From: Actinomycetes bacterium
GTDB taxonomy: Bacteria; Actinomycetota; Actinomycetes; Mycobacteriales; Mycobacteriaceae
Assembly: GCA_023461275.1 (NCBI GenBank)
Contig: JAEYMI010000029.1
Location: 16,298 to 80,297, forward strand
DNA length: 64,000 nt
Reading direction: 5' to 3'
Position numbers and translations under genes: made by a program. Shown piece after piece: positions 32,168 to 40,325 of the stretch (position 1 is its first letter; each line of letters starts with the position of its first letter). Under the pieces are notes generated by a model. The model had not been told where the DNA came from. It did no database searches and was given only the letters and a program-made list of their open reading frames with translations.

Positions 32168-33517
32168 ATGACGCACCCACAACCACTCAGCAACTCCCAG
32201 CGCGGACTCGTCGAGTCCGCGACCTTCGACCGCACCACCATCGCCGCCATCCAGCGCGCAGCGGCCACCGGCATCTACGACATCCGCGGGTGGGGTGCCA
32301 AGCGCAAGCTCCCGCACTTCGACGACCTGCTGTTCCTCGGCGCGTCGATGTCCCGGTACCCACTCGAGGGTTACCGGGAGCGCTGCGACACCGACGTCGT
32401 GCTCGGGGCCAAGAACGCCAAGTATCCGCTGCACCTGGATATTCCGGTCACCATCGCGGGCATGAGCTTCGGGGCTCTTTCCGGCGCGGCCAAGGAAGCG
32501 CTCGGGCGCGGCGCATCGGAGGTCGGCACGTCCACCACCACCGGCGACGGCGGAATGACCCCGGAAGAACGTGGCCAGTCCAAACATCTGGTCTACCAAT
32601 ACCTTCCGTCGCGGTACGGCATGAATCCCGACGACCTGCGTCGCGCCGATGCCATCGAGATCGTGCTCGGCCAAGGCGCCAAGCCCGGCGGCGGCGGAAT
32701 GCTGTTGGGGCAGAAGATCTCCGAGCGCGTCGCCGAGATGCGCACCCTGCCCGAGGGCATCGATCAGCGCAGCGCCTGCCGTCACCCGGACTGGACCGGA
32801 CCCGACGACCTGGCCATCAAGATCAACGAACTCCGCGAGATCACCGACTGGGAGAAGCCGATCTACGTCAAGGTCGGCGCCACCCGCACCTACTACGACG
32901 TCAAGCTCGCCGTGCATTCCGGTGCCGACGTGGTGGTGGTCGATGGCATGCAGGGCGGCACCGCCGCCACCCAGGACGTCTTCATCGAGCACGTCGGTAT
33001 TCCGACGCTGGCCGCGATTCCGCAAGCGGTGCAGGCACTTCAGGAACTCGGTGTGCATCGTCAGGGCAAGGATGGCGTGCAGCTGATCGTGTCCGGCGGC
33101 ATCCGAAACGGTGCCGACGTCGCCAAGGCGATGGCGCTGGGCGCCGATGCGGTGGCCATCGGTACCGCCGCGCTGATCGCCCTGGGCGACAACGATCCCC
33201 GCTACGAGAAGGAATACGAGGCACTCGGCTCGGCCGCCGGCTTCTACGACGACTTCCAGGACGGTAAGGACCCGGCAGGCATCACCACCCAGGACCCGGA
33301 ACTGTCCGCCCGACTCGACCCGGTCGCGGCCGGTGGTCGGCTGGCCAACTTCCTGCGGGTGATGACCATGGAGGCGCAGACCATCGCGCGCGCCTGCGGC
33401 AAGGCGCACCTGCAGCACCTCGAACCCGAAGATCTGGTGGCCATCTCGATCGAGGCGTCGGCGATGGCCCGCGTGCCGCTGGCCGGCACGTCGTGGATTC
33501 CGGGAGCCGGGCTGTGA
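32168..33517 (+). CDS. FMN-binding glutamate-synthase-domain subunit (MgsC/GlxD-like) without Fe-S cysteines
   Basis: A 449-aa TIM-barrel of the glutamate synthase FMN type: AGMSFGALSGAAKEALGRG, GQGAKPGGGGMLLG, VVVVDGMQGGTAATQ and VSGGIRNGADVAKAMALGADAV (quoted in part). It would reduce the iminoglutarate intermediate to make N-methylglutamate or glutamate. The only cysteines are 73, 204 and 410. The segment before DPAGITTQ (about 354-375), where glutamate synthases carry the [3Fe-4S] ligands, has none. ATG 32168 has CGGAG upstream. Confidence 0.85.
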   Translation: MTHPQPLSNSQRGLVESATFDRTTIAAIQRAAATGIYDIRGWGAKRKLPHFDDLLFLGASMSRYPLEGYRERCDTDVVLGAKNAKYPLHLDIPVTIAGMSFGALSGAAKEALGRGASEVGTSTTTGDGGMTPEERGQSKHLVYQYLPSRYGMNPDDLRRADAIEIVLGQGAKPGGGGMLLGQKISERVAEMRTLPEGIDQRSACRHPDWTGPDDLAIKINELREITDWEKPIYVKVGATRTYYDVKLAVHSGADVVVVDGMQGGTAATQDVFIEHVGIPTLAAIPQAVQALQELGVHRQGKDGVQLIVSGGIRNGADVAKAMALGADAVAIGTAALIALGDNDPRYEKEYEALGSAAGFYDDFQDGKDPAGITTQDPELSARLDPVAAGGRLANFLRVMTMEAQTIARACGKAHLQHLEPEDLVAISIEASAMARVPLAGTSWIPGAGL

Positions 33518-34749
33518 GTGAGACCGAAGTCCCACGGACTTTTAATCCGCAGTCCATCAGATCGGCGGAGACCGCATCCATCGTCATCGTCGGCGGCGGC
33601 CTGGAAGGGGTCGCCACTGCGTGGGCGCTGAGCCAGCGCGGCATCACCGATGTCGTCGTCTGTGAGCGCGATACCGTCGGCGGCGGCATGACCGGCAAGT
33701 CGTCGGGCATTGTGCGTTGCCACTACGGGGTCAGCTCGCTGGCCGCGATGGCCGCTGTCGGCCTCGAGGTGTTCGAGAAGGCGGAGGAGATCTTCGGCAC
33801 CGACATCGGGTTCCGGCAGACCGGCTACGTCGTCGGCGTCGGCGAGGCCAACGTCGAGAGCATGCGCAAAAGCCTTGCCGCCCAACGTGCTGTCGGAGTG
33901 CAGACCGAGGAGATCACCGTCGACGAGGTCGCGAAGATGTGGCCGACCGCCGATCTCGAACCGTTCGCCGCGTTCGGCTGGGAGGAACGTGGCGGTTACG
34001 GTGACGCCTATCAGACCGCGCAGGCTTTCGCCGCGTCGGCACGTGCCGCCGGCGTCCGAATCCGGCAGGGCACCAGCGTATCCGGGCTCATCGTCGACGG
34101 TGAGAAAGTCACCGGCGTCACCCTGGCCGACGGCTCGTCGATCTCGGCGGACACCGTGGTGGTGGCCACCGGGGTGTGGACCAAGCCGTTCCTGGCGGCA
34201 CACGGCATCGACGTGCCGATCGAGGTACATCGCGAACAGATCGTCATGATCGACCCGGGTGAGGACCTCGGCGCGGTGCCGGTGTTCTCCGATCTCGTGT
34301 CACTGCAATATGTTCGGCCCGATGTGCGCGGCGAAATCCTGTTCGGCAACAGTGATCTCAAGGAGCTCGACGTCGCCGACCCTGATCGCTACAACAACCG
34401 TGCCGACGGTGAGTTCATCGAGATGACCGTCGACAAGGTGGGCACCCGCTTCCCCGGGTTCGCCGCGCCGTCGATCACCACCAGCTACGCGGGCTGCTAC
34501 GACGTGACCCCGGACTGGAATCCGATCATCTCGCGCGGGCCGCTCGACGGGCTCGTCATCGCCGCCGGCTTCTCCGGGCACGGGTTCAAGATCTCGCCGG
34601 CCGTCGGACGTCTGGTCGCCGACATCGTCGTCGACGATCACAGCAACGATCCGCGCATCCCGGAGACGGATTTCCGTTTCTCCCGGTTTACCGAGGGTGA
34701 TCTGCTGAAGACCCCGTTCCCGTACGTCGGTGCGGGCGAGATGCGCTGA
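33514..34749 (+). CDS. FAD-dependent amine oxidoreductase (MgdA / sarcosine oxidase beta-like)
   Basis: A 411-aa D-amino-acid-oxidase-fold flavoprotein: FAD motif IVIVGGGLEGVATAWAL, GGGMTGKSSGIVRCHYG, VVATGVWTKPFL, and the C-terminal CYDVTPDWNPIISRG and GFSGHGFKISPAVGR. It probably oxidises N-methylglutamate to glutamate and formaldehyde. GTG 33514 overlaps the upstream stop (GTGA). Only this beta-like subunit is present; the small and alpha subunits of the four-subunit N-methylglutamate dehydrogenase or sarcosine oxidase are absent, so it may act alone as an oxidase. Confidence 0.82.
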   Translation: MSETEVPRTFNPQSIRSAETASIVIVGGGLEGVATAWALSQRGITDVVVCERDTVGGGMTGKSSGIVRCHYGVSSLAAMAAVGLEVFEKAEEIFGTDIGFRQTGYVVGVGEANVESMRKSLAAQRAVGVQTEEITVDEVAKMWPTADLEPFAAFGWEERGGYGDAYQTAQAFAASARAAGVRIRQGTSVSGLIVDGEKVTGVTLADGSSISADTVVVATGVWTKPFLAAHGIDVPIEVHREQIVMIDPGEDLGAVPVFSDLVSLQYVRPDVRGEILFGNSDLKELDVADPDRYNNRADGEFIEMTVDKVGTRFPGFAAPSITTSYAGCYDVTPDWNPIISRGPLDGLVIAAGFSGHGFKISPAVGRLVADIVVDDHSNDPRIPETDFRFSRFTEGDLLKTPFPYVGAGEMR

Positions 34750-34814
34750 GCGAGTCCGGAGTCGGTATGTGCGGACCCGGATCAGGACACGCTGCGCCCA
34801 CCAAGGCGCGATTC

Positions 34815-34844
34815 CTGACAGTGAACTCTGACGGTCGATATGAT
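34815..34844 (+). promoter_or_regulatory. Promoter of the XRE-cupin regulator
   Basis: CTGACA (34815-34820) and TATGAT (34839-34844) are 18 bp apart. The expected start of transcription, six to seven bases downstream, coincides with GTG 34851, predicting a leaderless mRNA and fixing the gene start. Confidence 0.7.
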
Positions 34845-34850
34845 TTCGGC

Positions 34851-35498
34851 GTGTCCGACGAGCCCCTCATCCGTAATCAGTCCGGGACCGCGCGCGACCG
34901 CACCGTCGATCAGCCCGTCGAAGAACTCGAACTGGAATCGGCGATCGCCCACAATGTGCGGCGTCTGCGCAGGCAGGAAGGGCTTTCGGTCGGCGATATG
35001 GCGACCAAGGTGGGCATCTCCAAGGCGATGCTGTCCAAGATCGAGAACGCGCAGACCTCCTGCAGCCTGAGCACGTTGGCCCGGCTGGCGACCGCTTTCG
35101 ACGTCTCGGTGACCTCGCTGTTCCGCGGTGCCGACGTCGAGCGGTCCGCGGTGTTCGTCAAGGCGGGGGAGGGCTCGCGCATTGTGCGCGAGGGCTCCCG
35201 CGAAGGCCATGAGTACGAGTTGCTCGGGTCGTTGCGCGGTGAGCACAAGCGCCTCGAATGCCTGATGGTCACCCTCTCGGAGAAGTCGGTGACCCAGCCG
35301 CTGTTCCAGCATCCGGGCACCGAGTTCATCTTCATGCTCGAGGGCTCAATGGATTACGCGCACTCGCGGTCGGTCTACCGGCTGAGCCCGGGGGATTCGC
35401 TACAACTCGACGGCGAGGGCGCCCACGGACCGGTGGAACTCGTCGAGCTGCCGATCCGGTTCCTGTCGGTGATCGCGTTCCCGGACACTGCGATCTGA
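34851..35498 (+). CDS. XRE-family regulator with C-terminal cupin sensor
   Basis: A 215-aa protein with an N-terminal helix-turn-helix (LSVGDMATKVGISKAMLSKIENAQ, quoted in part, about residues 46-69) and a C-terminal cupin barrel (QHPGTEFIFMLEGSMDYAHS, LSPGDSLQLDGEGAHGPVEL). This type often senses an amine, amino acid or metabolite. It follows the amine operons directly and probably regulates them, perhaps through the shared 19-bp box; this is inference. GTG 34851 is chosen because the promoter places the transcript start there; longer starts at 34767 or 34821 would lie in or before the promoter. Its last 124 nt overlap the opposing hypothetical gene. Confidence 0.82.
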   Translation: MSDEPLIRNQSGTARDRTVDQPVEELELESAIAHNVRRLRRQEGLSVGDMATKVGISKAMLSKIENAQTSCSLSTLARLATAFDVSVTSLFRGADVERSAVFVKAGEGSRIVREGSREGHEYELLGSLRGEHKRLECLMVTLSEKSVTQPLFQHPGTEFIFMLEGSMDYAHSRSVYRLSPGDSLQLDGEGAHGPVELVELPIRFLSVIAFPDTAI

Positions 35499-35950
35499 CG
35501 TTGCGCCGGAACCGCTTTCGGCACATCGACAGCCCGCAACGCCAGGGCGATGGTGGCCGTCGGCGAGACATTGGGCGGTAGCTCCGCATGCACGGTTCGA
35601 CGGTGGCCGGACAGGTCCACCACCGTGATGTCGGCCATCCGGGCGCCGGCGAGTTCATTGCCGGGAAAGGCGACGTCGGCGATTGCGGTGGTGAGTGGCA
35701 GCGCGGCGTCGACGTGCAGTACCGCCCGGGCGTCGACGAGATGCGCGCTGGTGATCCGGCTGATCAGAACCGGGAACCACGTCGACGCCGGGCACAGTGC
35801 CTGGCTGACCGGTTCGCCGTCATCGTCGAGGTAGAAGGCCGTCTTGCGGCGCAGTGACTCCTCGCGCAGGGAGAGGTCGCCGACGTAGATGTCGGCGCGG
35901 ATGGCGTGAATGGGCAAGTGCCACTTGGTCTGATCGAACGACCTCGACAT
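35375..35950 (-). CDS. Hypothetical protein, 191 aa, overlapping the XRE-cupin gene
   Basis: I do not recognise the family. ATG 35950 has AAAGGGG upstream. The N-terminal about 150 residues look like a real globular protein (WHLPIHAIRADIYVGDLSLRE, DDDGEPVSQALCPASTWFPV, then VDLSGHRRTVHAELPP). The last 40 or so are Ser/Pro-rich (STGPWAPSPSSCSESPGLSR) and are antisense to the regulator gene, so the true C-terminus may be lost through a frameshift or simply be a read-on tail. No signal peptide or membrane segment. Its function is unknown. Confidence 0.55.
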   Translation of the reverse strand: MSRSFDQTKWHLPIHAIRADIYVGDLSLREESLRRKTAFYLDDDGEPVSQALCPASTWFPVLISRITSAHLVDARAVLHVDAALPLTTAIADVAFPGNELAGARMADITVVDLSGHRRTVHAELPPNVSPTATIALALRAVDVPKAVPAQRQIAVSGNAITDRNRIGSSTSSTGPWAPSPSSCSESPGLSR

Positions 35951-36079
35951 GGAAACCCCTTTCAGGGATGGCAGAAACCGGAGCAGTGTCACCATTTCGG
36001 TGTACCCGCTCGCCGTTCGCCGCGACAGGGGTTGGTGCGCTAAGACTTTGTCAAAAGCTGAGCCGAGCGCCGACGAGCA

Positions 36080-39000
36080 TCACCGGCAAGGCGGCGCGTA
36101 CGGCAGGGACGGCACGTAGTTACGCCATTCCTCGCGGGTGATCTGGTCGCCCGGACGGCGGCATTGGGCGTCGAGAATCGCTTCGGGATCGATCTGCCAC
36201 GATGCGATGGTGCCGTGTTCGCCGGCGGCCAGCACCCGATCGCCGGCGAACCGGACGTCGTAGACACGCCCGGGGAACGTACGCAACACTGCGGTCGGAC
36301 GGACGGCGTCGCCGTCGACGTCCCAGATCCAGACCTCCGAATTGCCACCCCCGGCGACGATTCGCGAACCATCAGGGGAGAAGGCCGCACTGTAGAGTTG
36401 GCCGGCCGGACCCGACATCGTGCTGATCTCGCGTGGCCGTGATGGATCGGAGATATCATTCACCGCAACGGTTTTCGCATCTGAGGTCGATACCAGGCGT
36501 CGACCGTCGGGGCTGAATCGGACGGCGAGAGCGGTACTGGGAAACTTGTGGACGTCGGCGCGGATCGTCGGTGCCGAAGGGTTACTGACATCGATCAGGC
36601 GAACAGCGCCGTTCGTGGTAGCAACCGCCGCCAGGCGCCCATCGGGACTCAGTGCGGCCCAACATATTCCGCTGCCCACATCGATGCGTCCGGCAACCTT
36701 CGGGGCACTGGGATCGGCGGCGTCGATGGTGGTGAGCACGGTTGAATCGGTGGCTCCGGTGACGGCCAGATGGGTGTGATCGCTGTAGTCGACGGTCTCG
36801 TTGAGAGTTGTCTGTGCGGCCACCCGCCCGACCACCCGCGGTTGGGTCGGGTCGCTGTAGTCGGCGAAATAGACTGTACCGTCGTCTGATCCGGAGACTG
36901 CCAGATGACCCGAGGCGGATTGAACGACCGCACCGGAGAAGACTGTACCGGCGGCGGGGAGTAAGTCTGGACCGGCCCGTCCGATCGTACCGTCACGGAC
37001 CGTCCACTGGCTGAGCCGGCCATCGACGGTGGTGTCGGCGGCGATCAGTCGCGAGGCGGCGGCGTCGGCCGGAATCTGATACACACTGCCGCTTCCGACC
37101 ACGACGTGATGCTCGTCGGCGGGCCAATCCAGCAGTCGCCCATCGTCACCCGTACCGATGAGATGGGAGCCTGCGACGATCACCGACGAGATGTTGGCCG
37201 CCGAGGTGAGGACTCTCGGTGTCGACGACGGATCGTCGCGCTGAAAGACGCGGACCGAGTTGTCGGCACCGGCTCCGACGATGTGCGAACCATCGGCATC
37301 GGTGGTCACCGCCGTGACATAGCTGGTGAATCCGCCGTACTGCGGACCGGGTCGTGGCGCGGCGGGCTCGGTGACGTCGTAGGTGGCGATGACCCGGCTG
37401 CGTAGTGCGGCGAGCAGACTGCGGCCATCCGGGGTGAATGAAAGTCCTTGGGCCAGTTGATTGTCGTGTCCGTCGAGCCTGATCTCGGCGACCGGATCGA
37501 GCGTGTCGGCACCCACCCGCCACAGGTCGATACGCTGGTTGGCGCTGCTGGTGGCGAGCAGGGTGCCGTCAGGTGAGAACGCGACGGCTCCCGAGCTTCC
37601 GGATACCTTGTCCGGCAAAGGTATCAGGCGCCAACGGCCCTGACCCTCGGACAGCCAGGCCTGAACGCCGACGCCTGGCTCTGAGGCGACAACCCACCGG
37701 TCGCCGGGCCCGATTGCGATCGCGTTGACATCCCCTCGTACCCCGGGTAGCGCCGCGCCGCGGACTGCTCGGGCGGGGTCGGAGACATCCCACATGGTCA
37801 GCGTCCCTTGGCCGCCGACGTAGGCCGTGCGCATGTCGGTGGACAAACCGATCCCGGCGAAGCGCGCACCATCGCCGCCGGCCTGGAATTCGCCTGCCAG
37901 ACCGGTGATCCCGTCGTCGGAGATGTCGAAGATCCGCATCCGGCCCTGGGCGCTCAAGGTTGCGAGTCGGGACCCGGCGCGCGCGGCGAGCGCCGGGCTG
38001 CCATCTCCCACGAATTGCGCCGGTACACCTCGAGCTACCGATTCGATCAGCGCCGATCGCGCCTGGATCGTCGGTGACTCACGGTAGGCCAGCATCGCAA
38101 GCTGTGTCGACAACACTGAATCCCGTTCGCGCAGTTGGCTGGACTGCACCGCCAACTCCCGGCTCATCGCCTCGTCGCGGGCCACTTCGGCGTCGCGACG
38201 TTCATTCCTTGCGTTGACTCCGGCGACTATCGCGGTGATCGCGGCGAGCACCGCGACGATGCCGAACACTGTCGCGACCAATGCGAAACGACGCAGCCGT
38301 CGTTGCTGATGTTCCCGTTGCTGTTGTGTGACAGCATGTTTGGCCTGGGCCGCGGCGAGGAAGTCGTGATCGGCGCGATCGAGGTCTGCGGAGTCGTCGA
38401 CGAGTTGAGTGAACATCGCCAGACGCATCTGGCCTGGCAGCAGGTCGTCGGGGCGGCCGTTGGTCTCCCAGATCTCGCGCGACGAGCGGAGCCGACGCTG
38501 CAACCGGAGACGTTCGCGGTCCTCGTCGATCCACCCGGTCAGCCGGGGCCATGCGCTCAGCAATGCTTCATGCGCGATCAGCGCTCCGGTTTCCCATACC
38601 GTCACCAGGCGTGCGGAGGCGAATCTCTCGAGCAACGGATTGCGCGCGTCGGGCTCGAGCGTGATGGTCCGACGGGTGACGGTGTCGTCATCGACGTTGA
38701 CCATGCTGAGCAGCAGTCGCCGGGCGGCGGACTGCTCGTCCGGCGTCAGGCCGCCATAGACCTGCTCGGCGGTTTGTTCGACGGCTCCGCCGATCCGGCC
38801 CGTCGCCAGATAGTCGCCGACAGTGAGGGATTGGCCGTCGGAGATGTCCCAGGTGGCCCGCAGTGCGTGCGACAGCAGTGGCAGCGCGCCTGCCGGCACG
38901 CCTCGGTCGGAGGCGGCGTGGCCGGGTGCGAGATCGTCGATGAGCATCTGCACCAGGCTGTCGTCGACCTTCACGCCGGCGACCCGCGCGGGGCCGACGA

Positions 39001-39853
39001 TCACCTCACGCATCTGTTCGACCGACATCGCCGAAACAACGATCTGTGCCTGCTGGAGTGCCGGCGCGAGCCAGTTCACCGAGGCGACGTCGCCATAGAA
39101 GTCGGCACGGATCACCCCGACCATGACGACGTCTCGTTCGCTGATCATCCGGAGTAGCCGATCACGGAAGGCAACGCGGGCGTCACGGTCGTTCTGCGTC
39201 CAGAGCTCCTCGAGCTGGTCGACGATGAGCAAGGTCGGGGAGTCGGGGACGTCGTCCGCGGGTGCGGGTACCGCGGCCACCGCGTCCTCGAGTGAGCCGA
39301 CAGGGTCCCGACCGGGTACCAGCACCGTCCGATGCCATCCGGCCAGGTGACCGTCGCCGGTGGTCTGCGCCAGCACACCCGCCCGGACCAAGGACGACTT
39401 TCCGACGCCCGATGCGCCGACGACCATGACGATCGGCAGCTCGTCGCCGCGTCGGGACGCGATCAACTCGACGAGCCGCTGGGTGAGATCGTCGCGTCCG
39501 AAGAACAACGCACTATCGGCAGCGTCGAACGGGGCAAACCCACGGTAGGGCGGTTCCGGCCGGGTTCGACGGCGTCCACCGCGTCGGGTCGTTCGTTCGA
39601 CGGCGCTCCACCACTGCTGGCGGTTCCCGGGATCATCGACGCCACAGGCGATCAATACGTTCTCGAACATCTCGCGACTGGCACGCGTGGGAGCGTGCTG
39701 TCCGGCAAACCACCCGGCAACCGTGCCCTGCAACGCGCCGGCATGGTCGGTGACCTCTCGGACGCTCAGCCCGGCCCGGACCCGCAGGTCGGTCAGAGCC
39801 CTACCGAGATCCTCCCGAGTTCGGATCGCATCGGGCGATATCGACGACTCCAC
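36080..39853 (-). CDS. HTH - nSTAND NTPase - transmembrane - WD40 repeat protein
   Basis: A 1257-aa multidomain protein. Residues about 10-70 are an XRE-like HTH (LRVRAGLSVREVTDHAG). Then a STAND-type NTPase with Walker A GASGVGKSS (146-154) and Walker B LLIVDQLEELW (208-218), and a winged-helix-like linker up to about 510. One membrane helix lies at 523-546 (FALVATVFGIVAVLAAITAIVAG), with a charged coil after it. The C-terminal half is a WD40 propeller with repeats such as VAFSPDGTLLATSS, AALSPDGRLAAVAT, VRFSPDGRRLVSTS and AAFSPDGSRIVAGG. Such proteins act as signal-triggered switches. The start is GTG 39853. It is divergent from a small LuxR-type HTH gene. Confidence 0.88.
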   Translation of the reverse strand: MESSISPDAIRTREDLGRALTDLRVRAGLSVREVTDHAGALQGTVAGWFAGQHAPTRASREMFENVLIACGVDDPGNRQQWWSAVERTTRRGGRRRTRPEPPYRGFAPFDAADSALFFGRDDLTQRLVELIASRRGDELPIVMVVGASGVGKSSLVRAGVLAQTTGDGHLAGWHRTVLVPGRDPVGSLEDAVAAVPAPADDVPDSPTLLIVDQLEELWTQNDRDARVAFRDRLLRMISERDVVMVGVIRADFYGDVASVNWLAPALQQAQIVVSAMSVEQMREVIVGPARVAGVKVDDSLVQMLIDDLAPGHAASDRGVPAGALPLLSHALRATWDISDGQSLTVGDYLATGRIGGAVEQTAEQVYGGLTPDEQSAARRLLLSMVNVDDDTVTRRTITLEPDARNPLLERFASARLVTVWETGALIAHEALLSAWPRLTGWIDEDRERLRLQRRLRSSREIWETNGRPDDLLPGQMRLAMFTQLVDDSADLDRADHDFLAAAQAKHAVTQQQREHQQRRLRRFALVATVFGIVAVLAAITAIVAGVNARNERRDAEVARDEAMSRELAVQSSQLRERDSVLSTQLAMLAYRESPTIQARSALIESVARGVPAQFVGDGSPALAARAGSRLATLSAQGRMRIFDISDDGITGLAGEFQAGGDGARFAGIGLSTDMRTAYVGGQGTLTMWDVSDPARAVRGAALPGVRGDVNAIAIGPGDRWVVASEPGVGVQAWLSEGQGRWRLIPLPDKVSGSSGAVAFSPDGTLLATSSANQRIDLWRVGADTLDPVAEIRLDGHDNQLAQGLSFTPDGRSLLAALRSRVIATYDVTEPAAPRPGPQYGGFTSYVTAVTTDADGSHIVGAGADNSVRVFQRDDPSSTPRVLTSAANISSVIVAGSHLIGTGDDGRLLDWPADEHHVVVGSGSVYQIPADAAASRLIAADTTVDGRLSQWTVRDGTIGRAGPDLLPAAGTVFSGAVVQSASGHLAVSGSDDGTVYFADYSDPTQPRVVGRVAAQTTLNETVDYSDHTHLAVTGATDSTVLTTIDAADPSAPKVAGRIDVGSGICWAALSPDGRLAAVATTNGAVRLIDVSNPSAPTIRADVHKFPSTALAVRFSPDGRRLVSTSDAKTVAVNDISDPSRPREISTMSGPAGQLYSAAFSPDGSRIVAGGGNSEVWIWDVDGDAVRPTAVLRTFPGRVYDVRFAGDRVLAAGEHGTIASWQIDPEAILDAQCRRPGDQITREEWRNYVPSLPYAPPCR

Positions 39854-39962
39854 CCCTCACACCTCCGTTGTGGCTGTTCAGCGTATCGGAGTACGTATCG
39901 ACTTGCGTGGAACGCCGATTCCGGGGCCCGTGTCGCCGGATCGTCGGCGAGGATCTCCGGGT

Positions 39963-40235
39963 ATGTCCGTGCCTTACCTGTATCCGGTCGCCGACGACCC
40001 GAGACCCGTCCTGCCCCGACTATCCGATCGTGAGATCGAAGTGCTCGTCGAGTGGTTGCGGGCGGAGTCGAAGGTGCAGGCCGCGAGCCGACTCTTCATC
40101 AGTGAAGCGACGGTCAGCACGCACATCGGCCGTATTCGATCCAAGTACGAGGCGGCCGGTCGTCGTGCGCCGTCGAAGGTGGCGCTGTTCGTCCGGGCCA
40201 TTCAGGACGGCTACGTCGATCTGGGCGACTGGTGA
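39963..40235 (+). CDS. Small LuxR-type HTH protein
   Basis: A 90-aa protein that is little more than a GerE/LuxR DNA-binding domain (LSDREIEVLVEWLRAES, then SRLFISEATVSTHIGRIRSKYEAAG). There is no receiver or sensor domain. ATG 39963 is the first suitable start; the frame is open further upstream but there overlaps the opposite-strand STAND gene. It is divergent from the STAND-WD40 gene with 109 nt between starts and may control it. Confidence 0.75.
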   Translation: MSVPYLYPVADDPRPVLPRLSDREIEVLVEWLRAESKVQAASRLFISEATVSTHIGRIRSKYEAAGRRAPSKVALFVRAIQDGYVDLGDW

Positions 40236-40245
40236 TTCAACGAGA

Positions 40246-40296
40246 CGAGATCGGTGGCAGTTCGGCTCGCTGGGAGCAGAACCGCCACCGATCTCG
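40246..40296. terminator. Bidirectional terminator hairpin
   Basis: CGAGATCGGTGGC (40246-40258) pairs perfectly with GCCACCGATCTCG (40284-40296), 13 bp, with a 25-nt loop that can pair further. It separates the convergent LuxR-type and MFS genes. Confidence 0.7.
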
Positions 40297-40325
40297 GTGA
40301 GCTGAGGTGCTTTACGGACGGCAGC

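Noticed and set aside
30461..33517. Reading the three genes as a split ordinary GltB glutamate synthase
   Set aside because: Separate amidotransferase, GXGXG and FMN subunits beside a GS-like ligase and an FAD amine oxidoreductase fit the MgsABC/GlxBCD arrangement better; no GltD-type small subunit is present.
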